Origin: Gaiella sp038230035
GTDB lineage: Bacteria; Actinomycetota; Thermoleophilia; Gaiellales; Gaiellaceae
NCBI GenBank assembly: GCA_038230035.1
Contig: JBBRNX010000001.1
Coordinates: 310,001-374,000, forward strand
Direction: 5' to 3'
Length of the DNA stretch: 64,000 bases
Position 1 is the first letter of the stretch. The number at the start of each line of letters is the position of its first letter. Below are positions 16,903-24,539 of the stretch, in pieces. The translations under genes and the position numbers were made by a program. Under the pieces are notes generated by a model. It did no database searches. It was not told the DNA's origin and saw only the letters and a list, made by a program, of their open reading frames with translations.

Positions 16903-17796
16903 TTATGACGTCTCGTTCTGGAGCGCTCGCAGGAACTCGATGCTACGGCGCACGTTCTCGGTCGCTTCCTCCACGGCAGCGGGATCGCCGGAGTCGAGGG
17001 ACAGGTCTTGCTCCAGGACGTACCAGCCGTCGTAGCCCGACCTCTCTAGCGCGCGCACCGTCGCGGCGACGGGCGCATCGCCGTCGCCGAGTGCTCTGAA
17101 CAGCCCCGCCTGAACAGCCGGCACCAGGCCGATCTCGCCCGACCGCAGGCGCCCGGCGATGACGCTCGATGCGTCCTTCAGGTGCGCGTGTGCGATGCGG
17201 GAGCCGGCTGCCTCCGCGAACTCGACCGGATCGGTCTCGCCGAGTGCGAGATGGCCGGTGTCGAGGCAGAACAGCACCTCGGAGTCCTCGAGCGTCCGCC
17301 AAACTTCGTCCCGCCGTTCCGCGAGCGTGCCCCAGTGCGGGTGCAGCACATGCGTCAGGCCATGGTTGTCGGCGACCTCGTCTAGACGGTCGAAGCCGTC
17401 GTAGACGTGCTTCCACTCGTCGCGCGAGAGCTTCCGGGGCGTCGACCAGTCGAAGTCGAGAACGAGCGCCGAAACGAGGAACGACGCGCCAAGAGCCTGG
17501 AACCGCACCGCCGCCTGCCGCGCCGAGGCAAGCGTCGCTCCGCGTGCTGCTGGATCGTGCAGGACCACCGGTAGGAAGCCGCCGATGAGCCGCAACCCGT
17601 GCCGCTCGAGAAGCGCCCCGATCGCCGCGACGTCGTCGCCGAGGTAGCCGTCCGGCCCGGCCTCGGTCGCCGTTATCCCGACGGAGCTCATCTCCGGCAG
17701 CACGGTCTCAGGCGGCAGCTGGACACCCCAGCCGGGCACCTCGCACAGCCCCCACGAGGTCGGCGCGCCGGCGACACGTTCGAGTATGGGTCTCAA
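16903..17796 (-). CDS. iolE: Inosose dehydratase-type TIM-barrel protein (IolE)
   Basis: A 297-residue xylose-isomerase-like TIM barrel. Near its N-terminus WGLCEVPGWGVQLP matches IolE proteins, and the metal-site segments VLHPHWGT, FCLDTGHLALG, AHAHLKD and GWYVLEQDLS follow in order. IolE dehydrates scyllo-inosose (2-keto-myo-inositol) to the trihydroxycyclohexanedione used by IolD. The TTG at 17796 is chosen because the conserved domain begins at once, a purine-rich GGGAGAG lies upstream, and longer readings would run over the operator at 17829-17846. It is the first gene of the iol operon, facing the second LacI regulator. Confidence 0.9.
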   Translation of the reverse strand: MRPILERVAGAPTSWGLCEVPGWGVQLPPETVLPEMSSVGITATEAGPDGYLGDDVAAIGALLERHGLRLIGGFLPVVLHDPAARGATLASARQAAVRFQALGASFLVSALVLDFDWSTPRKLSRDEWKHVYDGFDRLDEVADNHGLTHVLHPHWGTLAERRDEVWRTLEDSEVLFCLDTGHLALGETDPVEFAEAAGSRIAHAHLKDASSVIAGRLRSGEIGLVPAVQAGLFRALGDGDAPVAATVRALERSGYDGWYVLEQDLSLDSGDPAAVEEATENVRRSIEFLRALQNETS

Positions 17797-17828
17797 GCTG
17801 CTTGCTCTCCCGGGATAGCGCCGAGTAG

Positions 17829-17846
17829 CGTTAGAGCGCTCTAACG
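17829..17846. promoter_or_regulatory. LacI-type operator, perfect 18-bp palindrome
   Basis: CGTTAGAGCGCTCTAACG is a perfect 18-bp palindrome with the central CG of LacI/GalR-family operators. It sits in the 75-bp gap between iolE (TTG start 17796) and the divergent lacI-type gene (ATG 17872), the normal place for a site that controls both. Confidence 0.85.
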
Positions 17847-17871
17847 ACGAGAGGCGATTATCAGACGGCCG

Positions 17872-18891
17872 ATGGAGAGTGTCAAGCGAGAGCCGACCAT
17901 GGACGACGTCGCGCTCGCCGCTGGCGTCTCGCGAGCTCTTGTCTCGCTCGTTATGCGCGAGAGCCCCAAGGTGAGCGACGAGCGGCGCGCGCGGGTCATG
18001 GCGGCTGCTGCGACGCTCGGCTATCGCCCGAATGCCTGGGCGCGGGGCCTCGCAAGCCGTCGTCTGAAGACGATCGGGGTGTTGCTGAACGAGCTTCACA
18101 ACCCGTTCTACGCGGAGATCATGGACGGAATCGACGCCGGCGCGGCCGAGGCCGGATACCGCGTCGTCCTCGGGACTGCGGGGAGTCGCCCCGGCGGCGA
18201 GCAGACGGCGCTCGACACGTTCCTCGAGCTTCGCGCCGACGGCGCGATCCTCGTCGGCCCGCGGCTCGCGACGACTGACATCGCAAAGGCAGCAGCCAGG
18301 ATGCCGGTCGTGGTTGTCGCGCGAGGGGTGCGATCGAAGACCATCGACTCGATCACGAATGACGAGCGGCACGGTGCGCGACTCGTCGTCGAGCACCTCG
18401 TAAGCCTTGGACATCGCGGCATCACCCATGTCGACGGTGGCAGCGGGGCCGGGGCGGCTGCGCGCCGTGCGGGGTACGAGGAGGCGATGCGTGGTGCGCG
18501 GCTCGCGCGCGAGATCCGCATCGTTGCGGGCGACTACACCGACCTTGCAGGCCTAGCGGCGGCGGACTCGATCCTTCGCTCCCGACGCTTGCCGACGGCG
18601 ATCTTTGCGGCGAACGACCTCGCAGCGGCGGCGATGATCGACCGCTTCGAAGGCGCCGGGCTGCGCGTCCCCGCCGACATCTCGGTCGTGGGCCACGACA
18701 ACACGTTTCTCGCCGCACTGCACCACATCTCGCTGACGACCGTCGACCAGCCGCGCCCCGAGATGGGTCGCCGTGCGATGGCGCTGCTCGTCGAGCGCAT
18801 GGACGGCATGCGGACCGCGGCCGTGAACGTTCGTGTAACGCCGTCGCTCGTCGTCCGCTCGACAACCGGCCCACCGCGCGCGGCCGACTGA
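17872..18891 (+). CDS. LacI family transcriptional regulator of the iol operon
   Basis: A 339-residue LacI-type repressor: HTH in PTMDDVALAAGVSRALVSLVMR (seen in parts), hinge region TLGYRPNAWARGLASRRLKTIG, and a ligand-binding domain with NELHNPFYAEIMDGI, FAANDLAAAAMIDRF and SVVGHDNTFLAALHHISLTTVDQP. It diverges from iolE across the perfect palindrome at 17829-17846, so it very likely represses the iol operon and itself. The inducer is probably a pathway intermediate. Its TGA stop abuts the stop of the convergent mntH-like gene without a gap. Confidence 0.92.
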   Translation: MESVKREPTMDDVALAAGVSRALVSLVMRESPKVSDERRARVMAAAATLGYRPNAWARGLASRRLKTIGVLLNELHNPFYAEIMDGIDAGAAEAGYRVVLGTAGSRPGGEQTALDTFLELRADGAILVGPRLATTDIAKAAARMPVVVVARGVRSKTIDSITNDERHGARLVVEHLVSLGHRGITHVDGGSGAGAAARRAGYEEAMRGARLAREIRIVAGDYTDLAGLAAADSILRSRRLPTAIFAANDLAAAAMIDRFEGAGLRVPADISVVGHDNTFLAALHHISLTTVDQPRPEMGRRAMALLVERMDGMRTAAVNVRVTPSLVVRSTTGPPRAAD

Positions 18892-20211
18892 TCAACCGAA
18901 GAACGTCTGCTCGAGCAGGAACACGTTCAGCGAGACGATGATCGTGGCGACGATGACGGCGGCGATGGTCGTCGGGCGGCGGTTCACGAGCGTCCCCATC
19001 AGCTTGCGGTTGCTGCAGAACATGACGAGTGGGATCAGTGCGAAGGGAATGCCGAACGAGAGCACGACCTGGCTGAGGACGAGCGAACGAGATGGATTGA
19101 CCCCGATCGCGAGCACGATCAGCGCCGGCGTCATGGTCACCGCGCGGCGGACGAAGAGTGGGACCTGGCGCTTGATGAAGCCCTGCATCACAACCTGGCC
19201 GGAGAGCGTCCCGACACTCGAGGAGGAGATGCCGGACGCGAGCAGTCCGACGCCGAAGAGGATGTCGGCGTGGTGGCCGAGGTAGGTACCGAGCCCGTCG
19301 AAGGTCTCCTGCAGGTTGTCGCCGACGTTGACGAGCCCGCGCGTGTGGAAGACAGCGGCGGCTGTGATCAGCATCGCGGCGTTGACGAGTCCGGCAAGAC
19401 CCATGGCGATCATCACGTCGATGAGCTCGAAGCGGTAGATGCGCCGCCTCGCCTCCTCGGTGGCGCCGACGATGCGGCGCTGTGTCAGGGAGGAGTGCAG
19501 GTAGATCACGTGGGGCATGACGGTCGCGCCGATGATCCCGACGGCGAGCAGCAGGCTCTCGGTGCCCTGGAGACCGGGAATGAGGCCACGCGCAACGCCG
19601 CTCGGCTCGGGCTTTGCGACGAACACTTGGACGCCGAACGAGATCACGATCACGCCGACCATCCCGGCGATTGCGGCCTCGAGCCGGCGGAACCCGCGCG
19701 CCTGCAATGCGAGTATGCCGAACGCCCCGACGCCGGTGATCAGGCCGGCAACGAAGAGCGGGATCCCGAAGAGGAGATAGAGCCCGAGGGCGGCTCCGAG
19801 AAACTCCGCGAGGTCGGTCGCCATGGCGATCGCCTCAGCCTGAACCCAGAGGCTGATCGTGACGGGCCGCGGGAACCGTTCGCGGCACACCTCCGGCAGG
19901 TTCATGCCCGTCGCGATCCCGAGCTTGGCGCTCATCGCCTGGATGAGCATCGCCATCATGTTGGCCGCGAGGATGACCCAGATCAGCAGGTAGCCGAACT
20001 TGGCGCCTCCGGCCATGTTGGTGGCGAAGTTGCCGGGATCGATGTAGGCGACCGAGGCGATGAACGCCGGTCCCAGGAACGGCCAGAGCGCCCGGAGGCC
20101 TCGCCGCTCCCCCGATAGCGACTCGGCGGCGGCCTGGAAGACGCGCGCCTCGCCGGGCAGGACGTCCTCTGGCCTAGGCCCACGGAGGGCGGGAGTCGGC
20201 TCGTCGAGCAC
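18892..20211 (-). CDS. mntH: Nramp family divalent metal transporter (MntH-like)
   Basis: A 439-residue membrane protein with about eleven hydrophobic segments. It has the Nramp signature AYIDPGNFATNMAGG in TM1 with the metal-binding D-P-G-N, and the second half-site VGIIGATVMPHVIYLHSS in TM6 with the M-P-H motif. These residues indicate a proton-coupled Mn(II)/Fe(II) importer. It starts with GTG at 20211, and a 16-bp DtxR/MntR-like palindrome lies just upstream. IolE-type dehydratases use Mn or Co, which could explain a manganese importer beside the iol genes, but that link is speculative. Confidence 0.92.
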   Translation of the reverse strand: MLDEPTPALRGPRPEDVLPGEARVFQAAAESLSGERRGLRALWPFLGPAFIASVAYIDPGNFATNMAGGAKFGYLLIWVILAANMMAMLIQAMSAKLGIATGMNLPEVCRERFPRPVTISLWVQAEAIAMATDLAEFLGAALGLYLLFGIPLFVAGLITGVGAFGILALQARGFRRLEAAIAGMVGVIVISFGVQVFVAKPEPSGVARGLIPGLQGTESLLLAVGIIGATVMPHVIYLHSSLTQRRIVGATEEARRRIYRFELIDVMIAMGLAGLVNAAMLITAAAVFHTRGLVNVGDNLQETFDGLGTYLGHHADILFGVGLLASGISSSSVGTLSGQVVMQGFIKRQVPLFVRRAVTMTPALIVLAIGVNPSRSLVLSQVVLSFGIPFALIPLVMFCSNRKLMGTLVNRRPTTIAAVIVATIIVSLNVFLLEQTFFG

Positions 20212-20215
20212 GAGA

Positions 20216-20231
20216 TTTAGCCTAGCCTAAA
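20216..20231. promoter_or_regulatory. DtxR/MntR-like metal-regulator box upstream of mntH
   Basis: TTTAGCCTAGCCTAAA matches its reverse complement at 14 of 16 positions and has the TTAG...CTAA arms of DtxR/IdeR/MntR boxes in actinobacteria. It lies 5 bp upstream of the GTG start of the Nramp gene, so a bound repressor would block the ribosome-binding region or the start of transcription. Confidence 0.7.
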
Positions 20232-20244
20232 CTTCGAGTCGTCT

Positions 20245-20637
20245 TCACTCCAGCCAGGCGACGGCCGTGATCTCGTGGAACTCGGTCGTGAGCGCCTCCC
20301 AGAACCTGCCGCCGTCGCGTGAGACGTGCAGCCGGCTGCGGCTCGCGTACAGCATCAGGTCGGGATGTCCGGCCGAGATCGCGATTGCGTGGCCCGGTGG
20401 GAGGCCGGCGCCGGCTTCTCGCCAGGTTGCGCCTCCGTCCCGGGAGATCACGAGCGGTGGGCGACGCGCGACGAGCGCGACGACCGTCGCTCCGTTCTGG
20501 TCGGCGGCGACGAGAAGCGGAAGAGCAAGCGTGACGTCCGGTCGCGTCACCGAGAGAGCTGCGTCGACCTCGACGATCTCGTCCTCGTCGAGGTCGACGA
20601 CCATCACGCCGTCGGCAGTCTCGACCCCCGCCCTCAC
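20245..20637 (-). CDS. Small Asp-box (BNR/sialidase-type repeat) protein
   Basis: A 130-residue protein with two Asp-box motifs, ISRDGGATWREAG and VSRDGGRFWEALT, separated by a SAGHPDLMLYASRS blade segment. Such S-x-D-x-G-x-x-W turns occur in sialidases, YCF48-like and sortilin-type beta-propellers. Only about two blades are present, so it is either a small partial propeller or a remnant of a larger one. It has no signal peptide and no catalytic residues that I recognise. The GTG at 20637 overlaps the upstream kinase stop by 4 bp, so it belongs to the iolC-pfkB transcript. Function unknown. Confidence 0.7.
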   Translation of the reverse strand: MRAGVETADGVMVVDLDEDEIVEVDAALSVTRPDVTLALPLLVAADQNGATVVALVARRPPLVISRDGGATWREAGAGLPPGHAIAISAGHPDLMLYASRSRLHVSRDGGRFWEALTTEFHEITAVAWLE

Positions 20638-21452
20638 GCTTGCTCTTGCCGCCTGTCTTCGAGCATCTCGGCGACGATCCGGCTCGCGTGCTCGGCAGCA
20701 GGCACGGGATCGGCGCCATCACTGCGAGCGACGATGTAGGAGACCATGAAGACATCACCGGCGCCGGTCGTCTGCACGCCGAGCACCGGCCGTGCAGCGG
20801 GCACGGCGGTCTCGACCCCGTTCGCGTAGACGATCGAGCCGCGTGAGCCGAGCGTTAGCAGCACCTCGGGGATGCCGAGCTCGAATGCGGAATCAGCGTC
20901 GAACGTGCGCGGCTTTGCGATGACGCGTGCCTCCTCTTCGGCCAGCTTGAGGACGGTGATGTGGGTGAGCACGTCTGGGTCGTAGTTTCCGTCCTCGACC
21001 ATCGGGCCGAGGTGTGGGACCCGTACGAGCCCCTGCCCGTCGACCGACACCTTCCGCCCGTCGGCGAGAGCGGCCAGTGTCTCTGCGGGGAAATCGCTGC
21101 GCAGCAACGGTGCGACGTGCACCCACTCGACAGACGGCTCGAGCACGTCGGCGTCGGCAGGTTGCCAGATCGGGCCGATCTCGGTGACGGTCATCGTTCG
21201 GTCCTCGCCGGTGTAGTCGAGAGCGAAGCCGCTGGTCGTCTCGGCCGGCAGCAGTGTGATCGGCTGTTCGACCTCGGCGAGGGCGGGTTCGAAGATCGAA
21301 ACGTCACCATGCCCGTAGCGGGTTGCTATCTGGCCGGCACGGCCGATTCGCCGCAAGGCCTCAACGGCGAAGAAGGCGCAGCCTCCGGGACGCGGCGGGC
21401 CGCCGTCCACCCGGTCGCGGGAGAGGTTGCCGACGACCGCGACACGACGCAC
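20634..21452 (-). CDS. PfkB family carbohydrate kinase
   Basis: A 272-residue ribokinase-fold protein. It starts VAVVGNLSRDRV, has the glycine-rich GGPPRPGGCAFFAVEALRRIG segment and ends with the catalytic TTGAGDVFMVSYI motif, whose aspartate is the general base in PfkB kinases. It is shorter than average and lacks part of the usual lid. It lies 9 bp downstream of iolC and is co-transcribed with it. It could phosphorylate a second sugar or cyclitol product, but the substrate cannot be named. Confidence 0.82.
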   Translation of the reverse strand: MRRVAVVGNLSRDRVDGGPPRPGGCAFFAVEALRRIGRAGQIATRYGHGDVSIFEPALAEVEQPITLLPAETTSGFALDYTGEDRTMTVTEIGPIWQPADADVLEPSVEWVHVAPLLRSDFPAETLAALADGRKVSVDGQGLVRVPHLGPMVEDGNYDPDVLTHITVLKLAEEEARVIAKPRTFDADSAFELGIPEVLLTLGSRGSIVYANGVETAVPAARPVLGVQTTGAGDVFMVSYIVARSDGADPVPAAEHASRIVAEMLEDRRQEQA

Positions 21453-21461
21453 GGCGCCAGC

Positions 21462-22358
21462 CTACGTCGCAGCAGGGGTGAGGGCGGCCTCGAGCTCGTC
21501 GAGGCTGGGCATCGCCTCGGAGCACGCCAGGCGACCGGCGACTATGGCGCCCGCGACGGTTCCGCGGCGCACGGCGTCGACGAGACTGTGCCGCCCAAGC
21601 AGGGCCTGGCCGACCGCGGCGGCGAACGCATCTCCGGCACCGAGGCCGTTGACGACGTCGACGGGAACGGGCGGGATGTCCGTGCGGGTGCCGTTCTCGA
21701 ATACCGTCGCCCCGCGCTCGCCGCGCTTCAGAATCAGCCGCGGTACGTCCGAGACCTGCGCGGCGGCGACCTCTTCCTCGTTGCCGATCACGATGTTGCT
21801 CGACGCGACCGCCTCGGCCGCGAGCGCCGGGTAGTCCGCCGTGTCATCCCAAAGCGACGGCCGCCAGTCGAGATCGAAGATCGTCGTGCCCCGATGTGCT
21901 GCGAGCGCTGCGAGCGTCGTCTCGCGGCTCGGCGACTGGGCGAGTCCCGTTCCCGTCGCATAGAGCAGCGGAGCAGCGGCGACCGTTTCGGCGTCGAAGT
22001 CCTCCGGTGCGATCTGCCAGTCGGGAGCGGTCGGCCGCCGGTAGAAGGTGATCGGGAAGTTGTTCGGCGGCCAGACCTCGCAGAAGGTCGGCGGCGTCGG
22101 CCAGTCGGGATCCGTGCGCAGGAAGCCGACGTCCACGCCCTCGCTCGCGAGCCAGTCGCGCACGAAATCACCGTGTCCCTCGGCGCCGACGCGGGAGACA
22201 ATGGCCGCCTTCACGCCAAGGCGCGCGAGCCCTGTTGAGACATTGCCCGCGAACCCGCCGACGAAGCGCGTGTATGTGCGGACGTCACGCAGCGGGGTGG
22301 ACAGCTCGTTCGGGTAGAGGTCGATCCCGACCCGGCCGATGGCGACGGCGTCGATCAT
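21462..22358 (-). CDS. iolC: 5-dehydro-2-deoxygluconokinase (IolC)
   Basis: A 298-residue PfkB kinase. Its N-terminus AIGRVGIDLYPNE, followed by FVGGFAGNVSTGLARLG, is characteristic of IolC, and the catalytic block NGLGAGDAFAAAVG lies near residue 240. IolC phosphorylates 5-dehydro-2-deoxygluconate, the product of IolB, before aldol cleavage by IolJ. It is separated from iolE-B-D by the LacI gene and mntH, yet clearly completes the same pathway. No iolJ aldolase or iolA dehydrogenase is present in the window; they must lie elsewhere or be replaced. Confidence 0.9.
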   Translation of the reverse strand: MIDAVAIGRVGIDLYPNELSTPLRDVRTYTRFVGGFAGNVSTGLARLGVKAAIVSRVGAEGHGDFVRDWLASEGVDVGFLRTDPDWPTPPTFCEVWPPNNFPITFYRRPTAPDWQIAPEDFDAETVAAAPLLYATGTGLAQSPSRETTLAALAAHRGTTIFDLDWRPSLWDDTADYPALAAEAVASSNIVIGNEEEVAAAQVSDVPRLILKRGERGATVFENGTRTDIPPVPVDVVNGLGAGDAFAAAVGQALLGRHSLVDAVRRGTVAGAIVAGRLACSEAMPSLDELEAALTPAAT

Positions 22359-22361
22359 GGC

Positions 22362-22790
22362 CTACGCGGCGGCACTCTTGGCAAGCGCGTCGAGCGCGCC
22401 AGCGGCCTGGTCGGCGGGCATGGTGCCGTCGGGCGTGACGTGGTCGACGACTGCGGGTAGCACCTGCGAGATCGCAGAGGCGGCTTCGTCGTGACTCAAC
22501 CCGGTCTGCGTCGCGACCTGCGCGACTGCGTCAGGGCCGAGCGCCTGGGTCACCTGATCGGGCGTCACACTCTGGTTCTCGCCCTTGCCGACCCATGAGC
22601 CTGCGGCGTTCGCGAGGCCGTGCGACTCGAACTGGCCGATGATCTTCTGCAGACCGCCGCCCGCTACCAAGCCTACGACGGCCGGAAGCAGCACAGCGGC
22701 GAGGCTGCCCGTCTGCCCGCCACGGCTGCCGCCGAGGCCGCCGAGGCTGCCGAGGACGTTGCCGAGGATGCTGTCGAGCGGCGATGCCAT
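22362..22790 (-). CDS. YidB-like (DUF937) protein
   Basis: A 142-residue protein with a Gly/Leu-rich N-terminus (LGNVLGSLGGLGG), a central hydrophobic LLPAVVGLVAGGGLQKIIGQF segment, and the YidB-family C-terminal part SVTPDQVTQALGPDAVAQVA followed by LSHDEAASAISQVLPAVVDHVTP (seen in parts). The family's function is unknown. It lies 3 bp upstream of iolC and may be co-transcribed with it, although nothing links it to inositol metabolism. Confidence 0.82.
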   Translation of the reverse strand: MASPLDSILGNVLGSLGGLGGSRGGQTGSLAAVLLPAVVGLVAGGGLQKIIGQFESHGLANAAGSWVGKGENQSVTPDQVTQALGPDAVAQVATQTGLSHDEAASAISQVLPAVVDHVTPDGTMPADQAAGALDALAKSAAA

Positions 22791-22820
22791 GGTTGTTCTC
22801 CTCTCGAGGGTGGGCGGCGA

Positions 22821-24167
22821 TTATCGCTGAGCGCGCGCAAGCGCCGGGATTCTGCGGCGTTCCACAGCGATGACCGCGCAGGCGAGTGCGAAGGAACACA
22901 CGAAGCTCGGAACGGTGGCGCCGATGCCCCAACTCGGTGGATTCAGCTTGCCGACGAGATCCACCCACCAGTGCGGGCCGGTCGGGTAGAGCCACTGATA
23001 GAGCGCGAAGCCGGCGATCCAGGCCACGATCGATCCGGGCTTCCACGCCGGTGCTTCGAAGACGTCCGCGCGGTCGTAGCTCGAGCCGGCCAAAAGCCAG
23101 TCTGCGAGCAGCACGGCGAAGAGCGGGACGAAGACGGAGCCGAGCAGCAGCAGGAAGGTCTGGTAGTTGACAAGGTCGATCGTCAGCGCGCCGATCGTCC
23201 CCAGAGCAGTGGTCAGCGTCACCAGGGCGCGTAGCGGCACGGACGGCGCGATGTTCTCGAGCGAGACGGCGGCGGAGTACGCGTTGGCAAAGGCGTCGTC
23301 GGCCTCGCCGACGGTGAGCGCGAGGAGCGCGAGCACGGCGGCGGCGCTGCCTGCGACGACGGCGACGGGGAGTGCGGCGGCGTCGAAGATGTTGCGAGAC
23401 AGGACGATCACTGTTCCGAGCGCGAGAAGCGCGACGTTCGGGACGAGGTAGCCGACGAAGCTGCCCGCGAGAGCGCTGCGGCCGTTGCGCGAGAAGCGGG
23501 TGTAGTCAGCGGCCAGCGGGATCCACGAGACAGTGATTCCGACGACGATATCCGCGCCTTGCCAGACCGAGAGACCGCCCGTCCCCGGCCGATGCCAGAT
23601 CGCCGTGAGATGCGAGCCGTGGAGCGCCCACCAGGTGAGGTAGGCAAGTGCGAGCGGGATCGCCCACACCGTGATCCTGCGGATGAACGTGCGGACGACG
23701 CCGATCGGTCCTGCGAGGCCGAACCCCAGCGCGACGGCGCCGAACACGAGTGTCCAGAGCCACTGCGCGCGGAAGCCGAACAAGCGGTCGGAGAGGGCGG
23801 CCGCTGCCGTCGCGATGACGAGCAGCTCGAAGACGGTCCAACCGAGTGTCTGGACGACGTTGACCGCGGTCGGCAGCACCGAGCCGCGGCGCCCGAGCGG
23901 TGCCCGCATCAACACCATCGCCGGGACACGGGCCTGTGCGCCGATCGCGGCTGCCGTCGAGAGCATCGCCTGCCCGATCAGCCCGCCGACGACGATCGCG
24001 ATGAGTGCGTCGGGCAACGACAGCGCAGGCACGAGGGCGGCGCCGGCGACGATCACGAGCAACGAGACGCCGAGGTTGCCCCAGAGCAGGCTGTTGTCGA
24101 GGAAGCCGAGCACGCGCAGCCGCTCCGGAACTGGCTCGATCCCCCAAGTCGCCTGGTCGTCGCTCAC
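22821..24167 (-). CDS. NCS1 family nucleobase/cation symporter (CodB/CytX-like)
   Basis: A 448-residue membrane protein with about twelve hydrophobic segments. NCS1 hallmarks include GNLGVSLLVIVAGAAL in TM1, VGGLIGQAMLS, the TM6 region VVGITVSWIPLAADYTRFSR, and NYQTFLLLLGSVFVPLFAVLLADW near TM10. The family imports cytosine, purines, hydantoins or hydroxymethylpyrimidine with a cation. No thi-box riboswitch was recognised upstream, which argues against a CytX role. There are no nucleobase-pathway genes next to it. The substrate is undetermined. Confidence 0.88.
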   Translation of the reverse strand: MSDDQATWGIEPVPERLRVLGFLDNSLLWGNLGVSLLVIVAGAALVPALSLPDALIAIVVGGLIGQAMLSTAAAIGAQARVPAMVLMRAPLGRRGSVLPTAVNVVQTLGWTVFELLVIATAAAALSDRLFGFRAQWLWTLVFGAVALGFGLAGPIGVVRTFIRRITVWAIPLALAYLTWWALHGSHLTAIWHRPGTGGLSVWQGADIVVGITVSWIPLAADYTRFSRNGRSALAGSFVGYLVPNVALLALGTVIVLSRNIFDAAALPVAVVAGSAAAVLALLALTVGEADDAFANAYSAAVSLENIAPSVPLRALVTLTTALGTIGALTIDLVNYQTFLLLLGSVFVPLFAVLLADWLLAGSSYDRADVFEAPAWKPGSIVAWIAGFALYQWLYPTGPHWWVDLVGKLNPPSWGIGATVPSFVCSFALACAVIAVERRRIPALARAQR

Positions 24168-24237
24168 GCCGACAGGTTAGGGACGGCACACGGTGTCCTG
24201 CGCGGACATCTTGTGGCAACGCCGGGGTCTAACCATC

Positions 24238-24420
24238 ATGAAGCCCGTGAACGGGTCGACTGATCGCGAAGACGTGAACGCTATCCTGAGTGGCGTCTTC
24301 GACATCAACGTGGCGCTCTCCCGGATCGACAAGAACCTCGAGACGATCACGAAGTGGCTGCAGGAGGACGACGATGAAGAAGAAGAAGAAGAGGATGACC
24401 CCGGCGACTCGCCCTCCTGA
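24238..24420 (+). CDS. Small protein with an acidic tail (unknown function)
   Basis: A 60-residue protein. Its N-terminal part (EDVNAILSGVFDINVALSRI) looks like a single amphipathic helix, and the last 17 residues are a run of Asp and Glu followed by DPGDSPS. No strong Shine-Dalgarno sequence is visible. The acidic tail is encoded by the same bases that encode the lysine run of the next small ORF in another frame (24374 onwards). I do not recognise the family. The coding status is moderate: the helical part looks like real protein, and the overlap with a good downstream ribosome-binding site suggests a translated pair. Confidence 0.55.
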   Translation: MKPVNGSTDREDVNAILSGVFDINVALSRIDKNLETITKWLQEDDDEEEEEEDDPGDSPS

Positions 24421-24538
24421 GGTCGAGAAGCAGCACGAGGAGACGCAGGCGCTACTTGCATCACGCATCGCGTACCACCGAGCCAAGATCGAGGAGGAGC
24501 GGCTGGAGCGCGAACAGCAAGAGCGCCAAGCGAGCTGA
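24374..24538 (+). CDS. Small basic/charged helical protein overlapping the acidic ORF (unknown function)
   Basis: A 54-residue protein beginning M-K-K-K-K-K-R and continuing with a highly charged helix (EVEKQHEETQALLASRIAYH, then AKIEEERLEREQQERQAS), likely a coiled coil. The ATG at 24374 has a good Shine-Dalgarno AGGAGG just upstream (within 24361-24367). It overlaps the acidic small ORF by 47 bp in a different frame. Its stop lies 1 bp before the end of the convergent Pr6Pr gene. No family is recognised. Confidence 0.55.
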   Translation: MKKKKKRMTPATRPPEVEKQHEETQALLASRIAYHRAKIEEERLEREQQERQAS

Positions 24539-24539
24539 T

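Noticed and set aside
24168..24237. Possible TPP riboswitch upstream of the NCS1 permease
   Set aside because: CytX-type members often carry a thi-box, but the CTGAGA and ACCTGA-type core elements are not present.
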